Source: Shewanella ulleungensis (lineage in GTDB: Bacteria > Pseudomonadota > Gammaproteobacteria > Enterobacterales > Shewanellaceae). From it: DNA of 64,000 nucleotides. The stretch lies in assembly GCF_014648315.1 (NCBI RefSeq), contig NZ_BMQW01000001.1, forward strand, positions 682,001 to 746,000, given 5' to 3'. Position numbers and translations under genes: made by a program. The notes beneath the pieces are model-generated. The model had not been told where the DNA came from. It worked only from the letters and a program-made list of their open reading frames with translations, and ran no database searches. This document shows, piece after piece, positions 27,345-37,233 of the stretch. Each line of letters opens with the position of its first letter. Within the stretch, counting starts at the first letter, position 1.

Positions 27345-28523
27345 TTAGAGTCTCCCTGCGCTTTTAGGATAGGCTTTTGGATACTTATTAATATGCTCTT
27401 TCAACTCTTTAAGCTGCTTTCTTAGCGCTGGGGTTGGTTTATCAAGCACGTCTTCGATGATTTCATCCAATTTAGGGATAGGGAGTTTCTCAGCGACTTT
27501 TACTGCTGCTAACACTTCTTCTCGATATCGTTCAAATAACTTAGCTTCGTCAGCTTCGCTGGTCCAGCCTTTGTTAATCATCCATAATTTGAATCGTTTA
27601 ACTGGATCATGTTGTTGCCATTTAGCTTCTTCTTCTTTCGAACGATAACCAGAAGGATCATCTGACGAAGAATGCGCACCTAAACGGTAAGTCATCGCCT
27701 CTATAAGTACTGGTGCATTATGTTCTATCGCATGGGCACGAGCTTGTTGCGTTGCTGCTAGTACTGCCAGCATGTCGTTACCGTCAACACGAATAGTGTG
27801 CATGCCATAACCTACACCACGGCTTGCAATACCGTTACCGGCAAACTGCTCTTCGGTAGGAGTAGAAATGGCATAACCATTGTTACGACAAAAGAAAATA
27901 ACCGGTGCTTTGAGAACTGCAGCCATGTTTAATCCCGCGTGAAAATCACCTTCTGACGCAGCCCCTTCACCAAAGTAACAAATAGCCACATTACGTTTGC
28001 CTTGTAACTTCATACCATAAGCCACACCAGTTGCCTGCGGTATTTGAGTGGCAAGCGGCGAGGAAATAGTCTGGTAATTGAGCTCACGACTGCCGTAATG
28101 GATCGGCATTTGCCGCCCTTTACCTAAATCTTTTTCGTTACTGAACATTTGGTTCATAAATTGTTCAGTACTAAAACCGCGGTAACGCAATGAGGCATGC
28201 TCACGGTATTGAGCCAAAATGACGTCGTCTTTATCAAGTGCTGCAGTGCTGCCCACAATAGAGGCTTCTTCACCAGTACAGGTCATATAAAAACTAATTC
28301 GTCCTTGACGCTGCGCACCCAACATACGCTCGTCTAATACTCGAGTAAAAACACAAGTATCAAAGATTTTTTCAGCTAAAGTCTTGTCGATAACTGGCAA
28401 TACCGCGTTTTCATACGTGGTACCATCGGCTTGCAAAATACGCAAAATGGGGATGTGCAATGACGCTTTGTCTAAGAAGCTGACACGGTGCACTGTTTCA
28501 TTGGTCAGTGGTGCGTTGCTCAT
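27345..28523 (-). CDS. E1 alpha subunit of branched-chain 2-oxoacid dehydrogenase
   Basis: 392 residues. The thiamine diphosphate motif is [19 protein letters not shown] then [11 protein letters not shown]. The N-terminal part ([20 protein letters not shown]) and the phosphorylation-loop region ([12 protein letters not shown]) are those of BCKDH rather than pyruvate dehydrogenase alpha. It is the first gene of the operon and degrades valine, leucine and isoleucine oxoacids. A palindromic operator candidate lies 70 bp upstream. Confidence 0.94.
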   Translation of the reverse strand: MSNAPLTNETVHRVSFLDKASLHIPILRILQADGTTYENAVLPVIDKTLAEKIFDTCVFTRVLDERMLGAQRQGRISFYMTCTGEEASIVGSTAALDKDDVILAQYREHASLRYRGFSTEQFMNQMFSNEKDLGKGRQMPIHYGSRELNYQTISSPLATQIPQATGVAYGMKLQGKRNVAICYFGEGAASEGDFHAGLNMAAVLKAPVIFFCRNNGYAISTPTEEQFAGNGIASRGVGYGMHTIRVDGNDMLAVLAATQQARAHAIEHNAPVLIEAMTYRLGAHSSSDDPSGYRSKEEEAKWQQHDPVKRFKLWMINKGWTSEADEAKLFERYREEVLAAVKVAEKLPIPKLDEIIEDVLDKPTPALRKQLKELKEHINKYPKAYPKSAGRL

Positions 28524-28572
28524 ATTATGCTCTTGTTATTGTTGAGCCATGTTCAATATAAACATGGCACTA

Positions 28573-28607
28573 TTTATACTATGCGAGTAGACATTACGTT
28601 AACGTAA
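28573..28607 (-). promoter_or_regulatory. promoter and palindromic operator of the branched-chain dehydrogenase operon
   Basis: TTACGTTAACGTAA at 28594-28607 is a perfect 14-bp palindrome. On the minus strand TTAACG (28597-28602), an 18-bp spacer and TATAAA (28573-28578) form a plausible promoter whose -35 lies inside the palindrome. The motif recalls operators of LiuR-type MerR regulators of branched-chain amino acid catabolism; that link is from memory. Confidence 0.6.
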
Positions 28608-28680
28608 ACTACCTATCAATACTTACTCTCGCTGTAAACGCATTTTACTCACGATTGACATGTATATATTGCTTTACGAC

Positions 28681-28949
28681 TATACCCAATCAACTTGAAG
28701 ATGCATGTTTCAATGCTTCACCGTGTTTTCAATACTAGGCGCGTTAATGCAGAAATGTCAGTTCCTTAGAAATTAGCGTAACAATGCTCTTAATTTAAAA
28801 ATCAGAGGAACACGGTTAAACACCCAAAGACAAATTTTAAATACATTTATGCTACACCATTGATTTTGAATGGGAACAACCATTACCCGCAATCAATGCC
28901 TTCCTTAACGCGTGTCAATTCTTGCTGAAATCGAGCTTGTTCAGCTTGA
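28681..28949. repeat. probable dispersed intergenic repeat or gene remnant
   Basis: The gap between the E1alpha promoter and astE holds no intact gene. It opens with TATACCCAATCAACTTGAAG, which I recall as a common intergenic sequence in marine gammaproteobacteria. Near its other end, read on the minus strand, about 20 codons (QAEQARFQQELTRVKEGID) look coding-like before a stop. Only one copy is in the window. Confidence 0.35.
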
Positions 28950-29984
28950 TTAGGTATTTACAATTGACTCATTCGGCGCCGGCACTAAACATAGCACTGT
29001 GCGCTGTCCAATGGGTACATTTGCATTAGGAAATACTATCGCTTCTAACGGTTGCTCGACTGTGATTTGCTTCCCACCTTCTGTTGCTAATACCTCGCCT
29101 TGACTAAAGGCACTGAAGTTTTCTGCATCACCAGCGAAGCTAAATTCAAAATCATCAAAATGCTTGTTAATAGAGCGCGATACTTTATACAAGTTGACCT
29201 TGCTAGCGTCGAACTCAACAGGTGCTAACTCAGTTTCAGTAATCAACTTTTCAAGCATAGTATGAGTTTGTGCAAAACGACTCATGTCGTTTTGGCCAAA
29301 TGGCATTACTTTACCGAGCTCAACAGTAAAGGCATCCGCTTTAAAGTGCTCTGAAGAGTAATAACTAAACGTCGTTGTAGGCTCATGATGAAACAACATA
29401 GTGTCGACGCCGCATGCAGCCAAAAACATAATTTGCTCACCGCTGTAAGCACGGCCTGGACGATACGGATAAATAGCAAATTTTTCGTGTTTAGACGATC
29501 TAATCGCAGTATGTAAATCATAATGAATGCGCTGACGGTCATTATTAGCAGTAAAGAAATCAGCGACATATTGCTCAAGATCTTTAGCACGATGACGTTC
29601 AGGATGTGTTAAGCCCTCACCTTTAGAATGTGCGCCGCTGAATAAGCGATTCATGTTCTCGTCAATAAAGCGAGTTTTATTCAAAATGGCGGCAGGGTTA
29701 CCAATTAAAAACATCACCCGTTGCTTGGCAATAATACGTTGATTGAGCAAATCACTTATGAGCTGATTGCATATTTCAATCGGCGCTGTTTCGTTACCGT
29801 GTACAGCGCAAGACAACACAATATCTTTGCTGGCAGTGGTTGGCGTAAACACAATCACTCCAGTATCTAATACATCAACGCGGGTATGCTGACCTAACAT
29901 AAAGTCATAAGCTGCAGGTATTTGAGTGGGGTTGGCTAAGGTGTAAGCTAAAAAATCGTTATTGTTGGTTAAGTCAGATAACAC
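28950..29984 (-). CDS. astE: succinylglutamate desuccinylase
   Basis: 344 residues. It is the last enzyme of the arginine succinyltransferase (AST) pathway and releases glutamate and succinate. It is a zinc carboxypeptidase-like fold: [13 protein letters not shown] gives the His and Glu ligands, [12 protein letters not shown] is the substrate segment and [19 protein letters not shown] the third ligand. [12 protein letters not shown] carries the catalytic Glu. GTG 29984 was chosen because AAGGAG lies 6 nt upstream; TTG 29990 abuts the SD. The other ast genes are not in the window. Confidence 0.94.
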   Translation of the reverse strand: MLSDLTNNNDFLAYTLANPTQIPAAYDFMLGQHTRVDVLDTGVIVFTPTTASKDIVLSCAVHGNETAPIEICNQLISDLLNQRIIAKQRVMFLIGNPAAILNKTRFIDENMNRLFSGAHSKGEGLTHPERHRAKDLEQYVADFFTANNDRQRIHYDLHTAIRSSKHEKFAIYPYRPGRAYSGEQIMFLAACGVDTMLFHHEPTTTFSYYSSEHFKADAFTVELGKVMPFGQNDMSRFAQTHTMLEKLITETELAPVEFDASKVNLYKVSRSINKHFDDFEFSFAGDAENFSAFSQGEVLATEGGKQITVEQPLEAIVFPNANVPIGQRTVLCLVPAPNESIVNT

Positions 29985-30205
29985 GATCAACTCCTTGTAT
30001 CATTATTATATGGCGTGGTTAATAACATATTAATTATGGATTAACTTTTTGTGCCTATTGGCGCGGATTCTACCATAGGAGAACGCTAATTTAATGATGG
30101 CATATGTTAGATTTATTTATTAATCAAAGTTTGCTTGCAAAAACAGAAAATATTCAACACAATTACAGCCATCTAGACTTCTATAATTTGTTTTAAGGGT
30201 ATGTG

Positions 30206-30685
30206 ATGGCGTTAGCAACATTTGGTGCAGGTTGTTTTTGGGGTGTTGAGTATTTTTTCCGTGAAATTAACGGCGTCAGTAACGCAACGTGTGGCTACAT
30301 GGGTGGTAAAGACAGTGCAACGACCTATAAAGAAGTGAAAACGGGTTCAACTGGGCATGCCGAAGTGGTTCAAGTTGAGTTTGATCCAGACGTCGTCAGT
30401 TACAACGACTTGTTAGACGCTTTTTGGAAAAACCACAACCCAACTATGCTGAATATGCAGGGCGGTGACATTGGCACGCAATATCGCAGTACGATTTTTT
30501 TCCATGATAAAGAGCAAAAAGCCCAAGCTGAAAGCTCAAAACTGGCATTAGCACGCAGCGGTAAATGGGGACAACGTCATATTGTGACTGAAATTGTACC
30601 GATACAAACATTCCACATTGCCGAGGAATACCATCAGAATTATTTAGAAAAAAATAATTTACCAACCTGTCATTTGGTTTACTAA
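30206..30685 (+). CDS. msrA: peptide methionine sulfoxide reductase A
   Basis: 159 residues. It reduces methionine-S-sulfoxide in proteins. FGAGCFWGVEYFF holds the catalytic Cys near the N-terminus. GYMGGKDSATTYKEVKTGSTGHAE and QYRST are family motifs. A likely resolving Cys lies in LPTCHLVY at the end. ATG 30206 has AAGGG 6 nt upstream. TATAAT at 30182-30187 could be its -10. trxB, whose product supports thioredoxin that recycles MsrA, follows on the same strand. Confidence 0.95.
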   Translation: MALATFGAGCFWGVEYFFREINGVSNATCGYMGGKDSATTYKEVKTGSTGHAEVVQVEFDPDVVSYNDLLDAFWKNHNPTMLNMQGGDIGTQYRSTIFFHDKEQKAQAESSKLALARSGKWGQRHIVTEIVPIQTFHIAEEYHQNYLEKNNLPTCHLVY

Positions 30686-30862
30686 TTGATGCAAAGCTAA
30701 GCACCTTGCTAGACTTGTCAGCGAATCAAGCTGGTTAATAATCTCCATTATCCGGCTTGAACAATAATATTTACACAATAGATTAGCGCAATCGATTCCC
30801 TACCGTTAACTTCCCTTTACCCGCCGATATAAATTCCATACAATTCCATGCAAATTGCTTAA

Positions 30863-31840
<978 letters not shown>

Positions 31841-31860
31841 TCGATTGGATGTAATACAAC

Positions 31861-31888
31861 AAAAGAGCAGCTCAGGCTGCTCTTTTTA
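31861..31888. terminator. bidirectional intrinsic terminator
   Basis: An 11-bp perfect stem (31861-31871 with 31876-31886) between convergent trxB and the GNAT gene, with A-run and T-run on either side. Confidence 0.9.
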
Positions 31889-31902
31889 TTGCCTTAAAAA
31901 CA

Positions 31903-32463
31903 TCACACCGCTTTTTGATAAAACACTGCTTCAGTATCGCCTAAAGGATCGCGGTGAATACTTTTATGTTGAAACGTCATACCGAGTTTTTTCATAATCG
32001 CAATTGAGGCAAGATTGTCTTCTACAGCTATAGCACTCACATGAGTCACGTCATTAGGCTCACTGACAACATCCATAACCGCTTTGGCAGCTTCTGTAGC
32101 ATAGCCTTTACCCCAACTGACATGCTTAAAACGCCAACCTAATTCCAAGTTATACGGTTGTGCTTGGGTGAAAAAGTGCATTGGTCTGACTAATATCCAG
32201 CCTAAATACTCGCCACTTAACCTGTGTTGATCATTGGCGTCACAATCGAGCGCATGGACTTTCCATAATCCCCACCCTCTTGACGGATTTAAATATTGAG
32301 CCAATCTAGGCAACATAACCGTATTAATCTGTTCTTGAGTTGTTTTAATCCCGCCTGTGAGAAAATGCATTACCCGTTCGTCTTGATCTAATTCAAATAA
32401 TAACGCACCGTCATCAAGGGTCATTAATGAAAGTTGTAATCTAGGGGTATTGGGTATCTGCAT
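31903..32463 (-). CDS. GNAT acetyltransferase, RimJ/RimL-like
   Basis: 186 residues. It is of the GNAT fold: TPRLQLSLMTLDDGALLFEL at the N-terminus, LELGWRFKHVSWGKGYATEAAKA as the acetyl-CoA binding site and AIVEDNLASIAIMKKLGM-type C-terminal helix (here AIAVEDNLASIAIMKKLGM). These features match ribosomal-protein/small-molecule N-acetyltransferases. The substrate is unknown. ATG 32463 has AGGAA 7 nt upstream; earlier in-frame ATG and GTG codons lie before the SD. Confidence 0.85.
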   Translation of the reverse strand: MQIPNTPRLQLSLMTLDDGALLFELDQDERVMHFLTGGIKTTQEQINTVMLPRLAQYLNPSRGWGLWKVHALDCDANDQHRLSGEYLGWILVRPMHFFTQAQPYNLELGWRFKHVSWGKGYATEAAKAVMDVVSEPNDVTHVSAIAVEDNLASIAIMKKLGMTFQHKSIHRDPLGDTEAVFYQKAV

Positions 32464-32676
32464 GGCATTATTCCTATTTGTCATGACGTTTAACACAGTC
32501 CAAGTTTAGGATAACAGACTGTGATAACTTAAAAGCCAACCTTGGACTGAAACACAAGTTTACACATTGATACAACAAACAAGAAACATTTCGATTAACA
32601 TATAAAGTAGAAAATAGATTAATTGCAGCCTATTGGGGATAACACTGCAAAAACAAATCATTTAAAGGGAAGCATT

Positions 32677-33867
32677 GTGGCGACTAAAAAACAGATTATT
32701 TTACCCATTATCGTATTAGGAATAGGCATTGCTGGCCTGGTTGGCCTTTCTGCTTTGAAAAAACCACCTGAAGAAAAACCAGAGGTTGATACGACCCCGT
32801 TAGTCTCTGTTGAAGTCATTAACTACCAACCCATGACCTTTGATGTCAACTCTTATGGTGTAGTGAATGCTAAATACATGACTGAAATTGTCGCCCAAGT
32901 CAGCGGTGAAATTATTTATTTAGATCCAAACTTTGTTAAAGGTGGCTTTGTTAAAAAAGGGGAAATATTGGCAAAAGTCGACCCAAGCGATTATCAATCA
33001 AGTTTGCTTGATGCTCAAGCCAACATTGCATCATCTCAAGCGTCATTAGTGCAAGAGCGTGCAAATGCAGAAGTCGCCATCCGTGAATGGGCAGATATCA
33101 CCAACAGAGAACCAACTGACTTAAGTTTACGCAAACCACAATTAGCTCAAGAACTGGCCAAATTAAAAAGTGCTGAAGCCAGTTTAAACCGTGCAAAACG
33201 AGATTTAGAACGAACCATTATTCGTGCACCGTACGATGCGTTAATCGACGGACGTGAAATTGGCCTAGGTTCTTTTGTCAGTAAAGGCACTCCAATCGGC
33301 AAGGTACTCAATACAGATAAAGCTGAAGTCCGTTTGCCGATAGCCGACAAAGAAATGCAGTATTTGGCCGCTAAAGGCGTCAATGCCAATGTTAATCTAT
33401 CGGGTCAGTTTGCCGGCAGTAAACAAGTCTGGTCAGGTAAAATTGTCCGCAGCGAAGGCGTCGTCGATAACAAGAGTCGCATGACCTATTTGATAGCAGA
33501 AATAAATGACCCTTACGGCTTAACCACGGATAAGAATGAATTACGTTACGGTACCTATGTCACTGCGCAAATTGAAGGTATACAAGTAGGGAATGTGGCC
33601 GTGGTGCCTCGCCACCTCGTTGTTAATGGTGCGGTAGCGATTATGGACGCAGATAGAACGTTAAAATATAAACCCGTGACTGTAATCCGCCAAGATGGCG
33701 CTAATGTGGTGATTACCGATGGTTTAGAATCAGGAATGCAATTGATTACCTCTGCATTGGATTATCCTACCGATGGAATGAAGGTCGCTCTGCCAGAAGA
33801 CCGCGTTCTGCAAAAAGAACCCGTAGCAGAAGATGACACTGAACTTGCGATGGAAGAAGGTGAATAA
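32677..33867 (+). CDS. RND efflux periplasmic adaptor (membrane fusion protein)
   Basis: 396 residues from GTG 32677, with AAAGGGA 6 nt upstream. An N-terminal hydrophobic anchor (IILPIIVLGIGIAGLVGLSAL) is followed by the lipoyl-type half-motifs (EIVAQVSGEIIYLDPNFVKGG and RAPYDALIDGREI). A helical hairpin lies between them and a beta-barrel domain after. It links the inner-membrane pump to an outer-membrane channel. It lies 5 nt before the permease gene. No outer-membrane factor gene is adjacent. Confidence 0.92.
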   Translation: MATKKQIILPIIVLGIGIAGLVGLSALKKPPEEKPEVDTTPLVSVEVINYQPMTFDVNSYGVVNAKYMTEIVAQVSGEIIYLDPNFVKGGFVKKGEILAKVDPSDYQSSLLDAQANIASSQASLVQERANAEVAIREWADITNREPTDLSLRKPQLAQELAKLKSAEASLNRAKRDLERTIIRAPYDALIDGREIGLGSFVSKGTPIGKVLNTDKAEVRLPIADKEMQYLAAKGVNANVNLSGQFAGSKQVWSGKIVRSEGVVDNKSRMTYLIAEINDPYGLTTDKNELRYGTYVTAQIEGIQVGNVAVVPRHLVVNGAVAIMDADRTLKYKPVTVIRQDGANVVITDGLESGMQLITSALDYPTDGMKVALPEDRVLQKEPVAEDDTELAMEEGE

Positions 33868-33872
33868 TAATC

Positions 33873-36800
33873 ATGGCTGATACTCATAAAGGACTCATAG
33901 CTTGGTTTGCCCGCAATAGTGTTGCGGCAAACTTGCTAATGATCATCATTTTACTGGGCGGATTATTGACGGCCAGCACCATTAGAAAGCAATTTTTTCC
34001 AGAAGTTGAAATTAACTGGATTGAATTTAGCGCAGTTTACCCCGGTACTGCCCCACAAGAAGTAGAAGAAGGCATTACGATTAAGATTGAGCAAGCACTT
34101 GAAAGCGTTCAAGGCTTAAAGCGGGTAATCACCTACTCAAACCGGAATGTGGCACAAGGTTATTTTCAAGTTGAAGAGTCTTACGATCCATTAGTTGTCT
34201 TAGACGAGATCAAATCAGAAATTGATTCAATTTCAACCTTTCCAGCAGACATGGAACCACCAAAAGTAGAACGGATTAAGTTTCGCCAAGAAGTGATGTA
34301 CTTAAGCTTGTATGGCGACATGTCTGAGCGGCAATTGAAAGATTTAGGCGATAAAGTTCATAATGAAATCATGCAACTGCCAAACGTGAATATCTCTGAG
34401 TATTACGGCGGGTTAGGTTATGAAATCAGTATTGAAGTCAGCAAAGATAAGCTGCGCGAATTTGGCCTCACTTTTAATGATGTCGCTCAAGCTGTTCAGG
34501 GCTATTCACGCAATATGTCTGCTGGGCAGATTAAAGCAGAAAACGGCTATATTAACTTGCGTGTTCAAAACCAAGCCTATGTCGGTTACGAATTTGAAGA
34601 GTTGCCACTGTTAACACTCGATGATGGTACCAAACTATCATTAGGCGACATCGCCGTCGTAAATGACGGCTTCCAAGAAGGGATACAATACTCTAAATTT
34701 AACGGTAAAAACTCAGTTACCTTCTTTATCGGCGCAGCTAAAAATCAAAGTATTACAGACGTTGCCGACGTTATCCGTACTTATGTTGATAAAAAGCAAA
34801 AATCATTACCACAAGGTGTAACACTTGAACCTTGGGTTGACATGACATATTACCTCGATGGCCGTCTGGACCTCATGCTAGACAGTATGAAAAGTGGTGC
34901 TGTACTGGTATTCCTAATGCTCGCGTTATTTTTACGCGTGCGCCTCGCCTTTTGGGTAATGATGGGATTACCGGTCTGCTTCTTGGGCACCCTGCTGTTT
35001 ATGCCAATGGCTTTCATTGATGTCACCATTAACGTTATCAGTTTGTTCGCCTTTATTTTAGTGCTCGGTATTGTGGTTGATGATGCGATTGTCATGGGAG
35101 AAAGTGCCCACAGCGAATCAGAAGAGCATGGGCAGAGTGTTGAAAGTGTTATTAGAGGTGTCCAAAAAGTGGCCATGCCTGCCACCTTTGGTGTACTCAC
35201 AACTATAGCCGCATTTTTACCTATCACCATGGGTGATGGTCCATCATCAGCCTTCGGCCAAGCAATTGGCTTTGTGGTCATTTTATGTTTGTTATTCTCG
35301 CTTGTTGAATCGAAATTGATTTTACCCGCGCATTTGGCTCACATGAAAAAACCCAAGGTAGTCAAGGCAGGTTCGAAGAACCCTCTTGACTGGTTGCGTA
35401 ATGGCGTGAATTTTATTCAAGGCAAAATAGACCGAAACTTAACCAAATATATTGAGAATATTTATCGCCCTTCGTTAGAAATAGCGATTAAATACCGCTA
35501 CGCAGTGATCATGGTATTTATCAGTTTAATTCTGGTGTGTGCCGGACTTTACGGTGGTGGATTAGTACGATTTATTGGCCAGCCAAAAATTCCACACGAC
35601 TTCCCGCGAATTAAAATCGAAATGAATGTCGATGCATCAGAAAAAGCGACATTAGCAGCGGCATTGGCAATTGAAGAAACGCTTTATAAAGTGGATAAAC
35701 AAGTCGAAGACGAATATGGCCAACGGATGATATCTGATATGCAGGTTGACCTACGTAGCCAAACTAGCGCAGAAGTGATGACCAAACTGGTGGATCCAGA
35801 ATTACGTCCTATGGACACCTTCGCATTAGCTGAATTATGGCGCCAAGCCATGCCGCTCATCCCTGGAGTGAAGTCATTTACCATTCAGGACAGCCTAATG
35901 GGCGGCGGCCGAGAAGACGGTGACATTAGCTTTAGGCTAGAAGGTAATAACGAAGCCCAACTCGTTGCAGCCTCATTAGCATTAAAGCAAAAGCTTAACG
36001 GCCTAAAAGGCGTGAGCGATGTGAATGACAGCCGTCAATCAAGCGCGAAAGAAGTACAATTCCAGTTGAAACCTCTCGCGAGCGTACTTGGGTTAACCTT
36101 GGCGAATATAGCATCGCAAGTGGGTAACAGTTTTTACGGCTTAGAAGCACAGCGTATTATCCGTAACGGTGAAGAAATTAAAGTAATGCTGCGCTACCCC
36201 GAAGAACAGCGTAACTCGATTGCGTTAGTCCAAGACGTATTAATTAAAACCGCTGATGGTACAGAACTACCATTATCTGAAGTAGCTGACATTAAGGTGG
36301 TTCAAGGCGTAAACAGTATCCGACGTGAAAATGGTAGCCGTACCATTAATGTCTGGGCCTCTGTTGATGCAGAACAAGCAGAACCATTTAAACTGGCTAA
36401 AGATATCCGTGACAACTTCATTCCTGAATTGTTGGTAAAGTATCCGCAAGTTCGCAGTGAAGTATCAGGCAATATTCAAGAACAGCTTGATAGTGCAAAC
36501 ACGCAAGTGCGCGACTTCATCTTATCTATGTTAGTGATTTATAGTTTATTAGCCATTCCGTTGCGCTCGTATATTCAACCGGTAATGATTATGTCAGTGA
36601 TCCCGTTTGGTGTAATTGGTTCTGTAATGGGTCATATCATCTTAGGGATCGACTTAAGTGCCCTATCGATGTTCGGAATTATTGCGGCGGCGGGCGTGGT
36701 AGTAAACGATTCGTTGGTGATGGTCGATTATGTCAATAACTCACGTAAAGCTGGCGTGCCAATGCGTTTAGCTGTGCTTAATGCTGGCTGTAAACGTTTT

Positions 36801-37061
36801 AGAGCGATTATGTTGACATCATTAACGACCTTTATTGGTTTAGTGCCTATCATGGCTGAAACCAGTATGCAGGCACAAATGGTTATTCCAATGGCTGTAT
36901 CATTAGCATTTGGGGTGTTATTTGCCACCGTAGTTACCTTGTGTTTAATCCCGTGTTTATACATTGCTATAGAAGACTCTAAAGCGTTAATGGCACGTAT
37001 TATTGGAATCTACTCTCCGAGCTCAAATAATGCGCCACTAGAAGAATCACAGCAAAGCTAA
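33873..37061 (+). CDS. RND efflux permease
   Basis: 1062 residues, the AcrB size class, with about 12 membrane helices and two large periplasmic loops. TM4 has VVDDAIVMGE with the two proton-relay aspartates. In TM10, where AcrB has the relay lysine (SAKNAIL), this protein reads VVVNDSLVM. It therefore belongs to a divergent RND branch rather than the AcrB/MexB type. The substrate is unknown. It overlaps nothing and is co-transcribed with the adaptor. Confidence 0.92.
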   Translation: MADTHKGLIAWFARNSVAANLLMIIILLGGLLTASTIRKQFFPEVEINWIEFSAVYPGTAPQEVEEGITIKIEQALESVQGLKRVITYSNRNVAQGYFQVEESYDPLVVLDEIKSEIDSISTFPADMEPPKVERIKFRQEVMYLSLYGDMSERQLKDLGDKVHNEIMQLPNVNISEYYGGLGYEISIEVSKDKLREFGLTFNDVAQAVQGYSRNMSAGQIKAENGYINLRVQNQAYVGYEFEELPLLTLDDGTKLSLGDIAVVNDGFQEGIQYSKFNGKNSVTFFIGAAKNQSITDVADVIRTYVDKKQKSLPQGVTLEPWVDMTYYLDGRLDLMLDSMKSGAVLVFLMLALFLRVRLAFWVMMGLPVCFLGTLLFMPMAFIDVTINVISLFAFILVLGIVVDDAIVMGESAHSESEEHGQSVESVIRGVQKVAMPATFGVLTTIAAFLPITMGDGPSSAFGQAIGFVVILCLLFSLVESKLILPAHLAHMKKPKVVKAGSKNPLDWLRNGVNFIQGKIDRNLTKYIENIYRPSLEIAIKYRYAVIMVFISLILVCAGLYGGGLVRFIGQPKIPHDFPRIKIEMNVDASEKATLAAALAIEETLYKVDKQVEDEYGQRMISDMQVDLRSQTSAEVMTKLVDPELRPMDTFALAELWRQAMPLIPGVKSFTIQDSLMGGGREDGDISFRLEGNNEAQLVAASLALKQKLNGLKGVSDVNDSRQSSAKEVQFQLKPLASVLGLTLANIASQVGNSFYGLEAQRIIRNGEEIKVMLRYPEEQRNSIALVQDVLIKTADGTELPLSEVADIKVVQGVNSIRRENGSRTINVWASVDAEQAEPFKLAKDIRDNFIPELLVKYPQVRSEVSGNIQEQLDSANTQVRDFILSMLVIYSLLAIPLRSYIQPVMIMSVIPFGVIGSVMGHIILGIDLSALSMFGIIAAAGVVVNDSLVMVDYVNNSRKAGVPMRLAVLNAGCKRFRAIMLTSLTTFIGLVPIMAETSMQAQMVIPMAVSLAFGVLFATVVTLCLIPCLYIAIEDSKALMARIIGIYSPSSNNAPLEESQQS

Positions 37062-37084
37062 ACTTTACTGCTTTTATATTCGTT

Positions 37085-37113
37085 AAGGGATCTTATTTAA
37101 GGTCCCTTTTTTA
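37085..37113 (+). terminator. weak intrinsic terminator after the RND operon
   Basis: AAGGGA pairs with TCCCTT (37085-37090 with 37103-37108), followed by a T-run. The stem is only 6 bp. Confidence 0.5.
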
Positions 37114-37233
37114 TCTCAACAAATAAACATTGGTATTTGCGATAAATTAATGCGGATAACATATAGCAACTTCATCATTTTATTGAGAATATGCTAATCT
37201 GATTGTCATCGGTTGTAACCAAAGGACGCCACC

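Noticed and set aside
34850-35281. 143-codon minus-strand ORF inside the RND permease gene
   Set aside because: Low-complexity antisense frame of a conserved gene, without SD.
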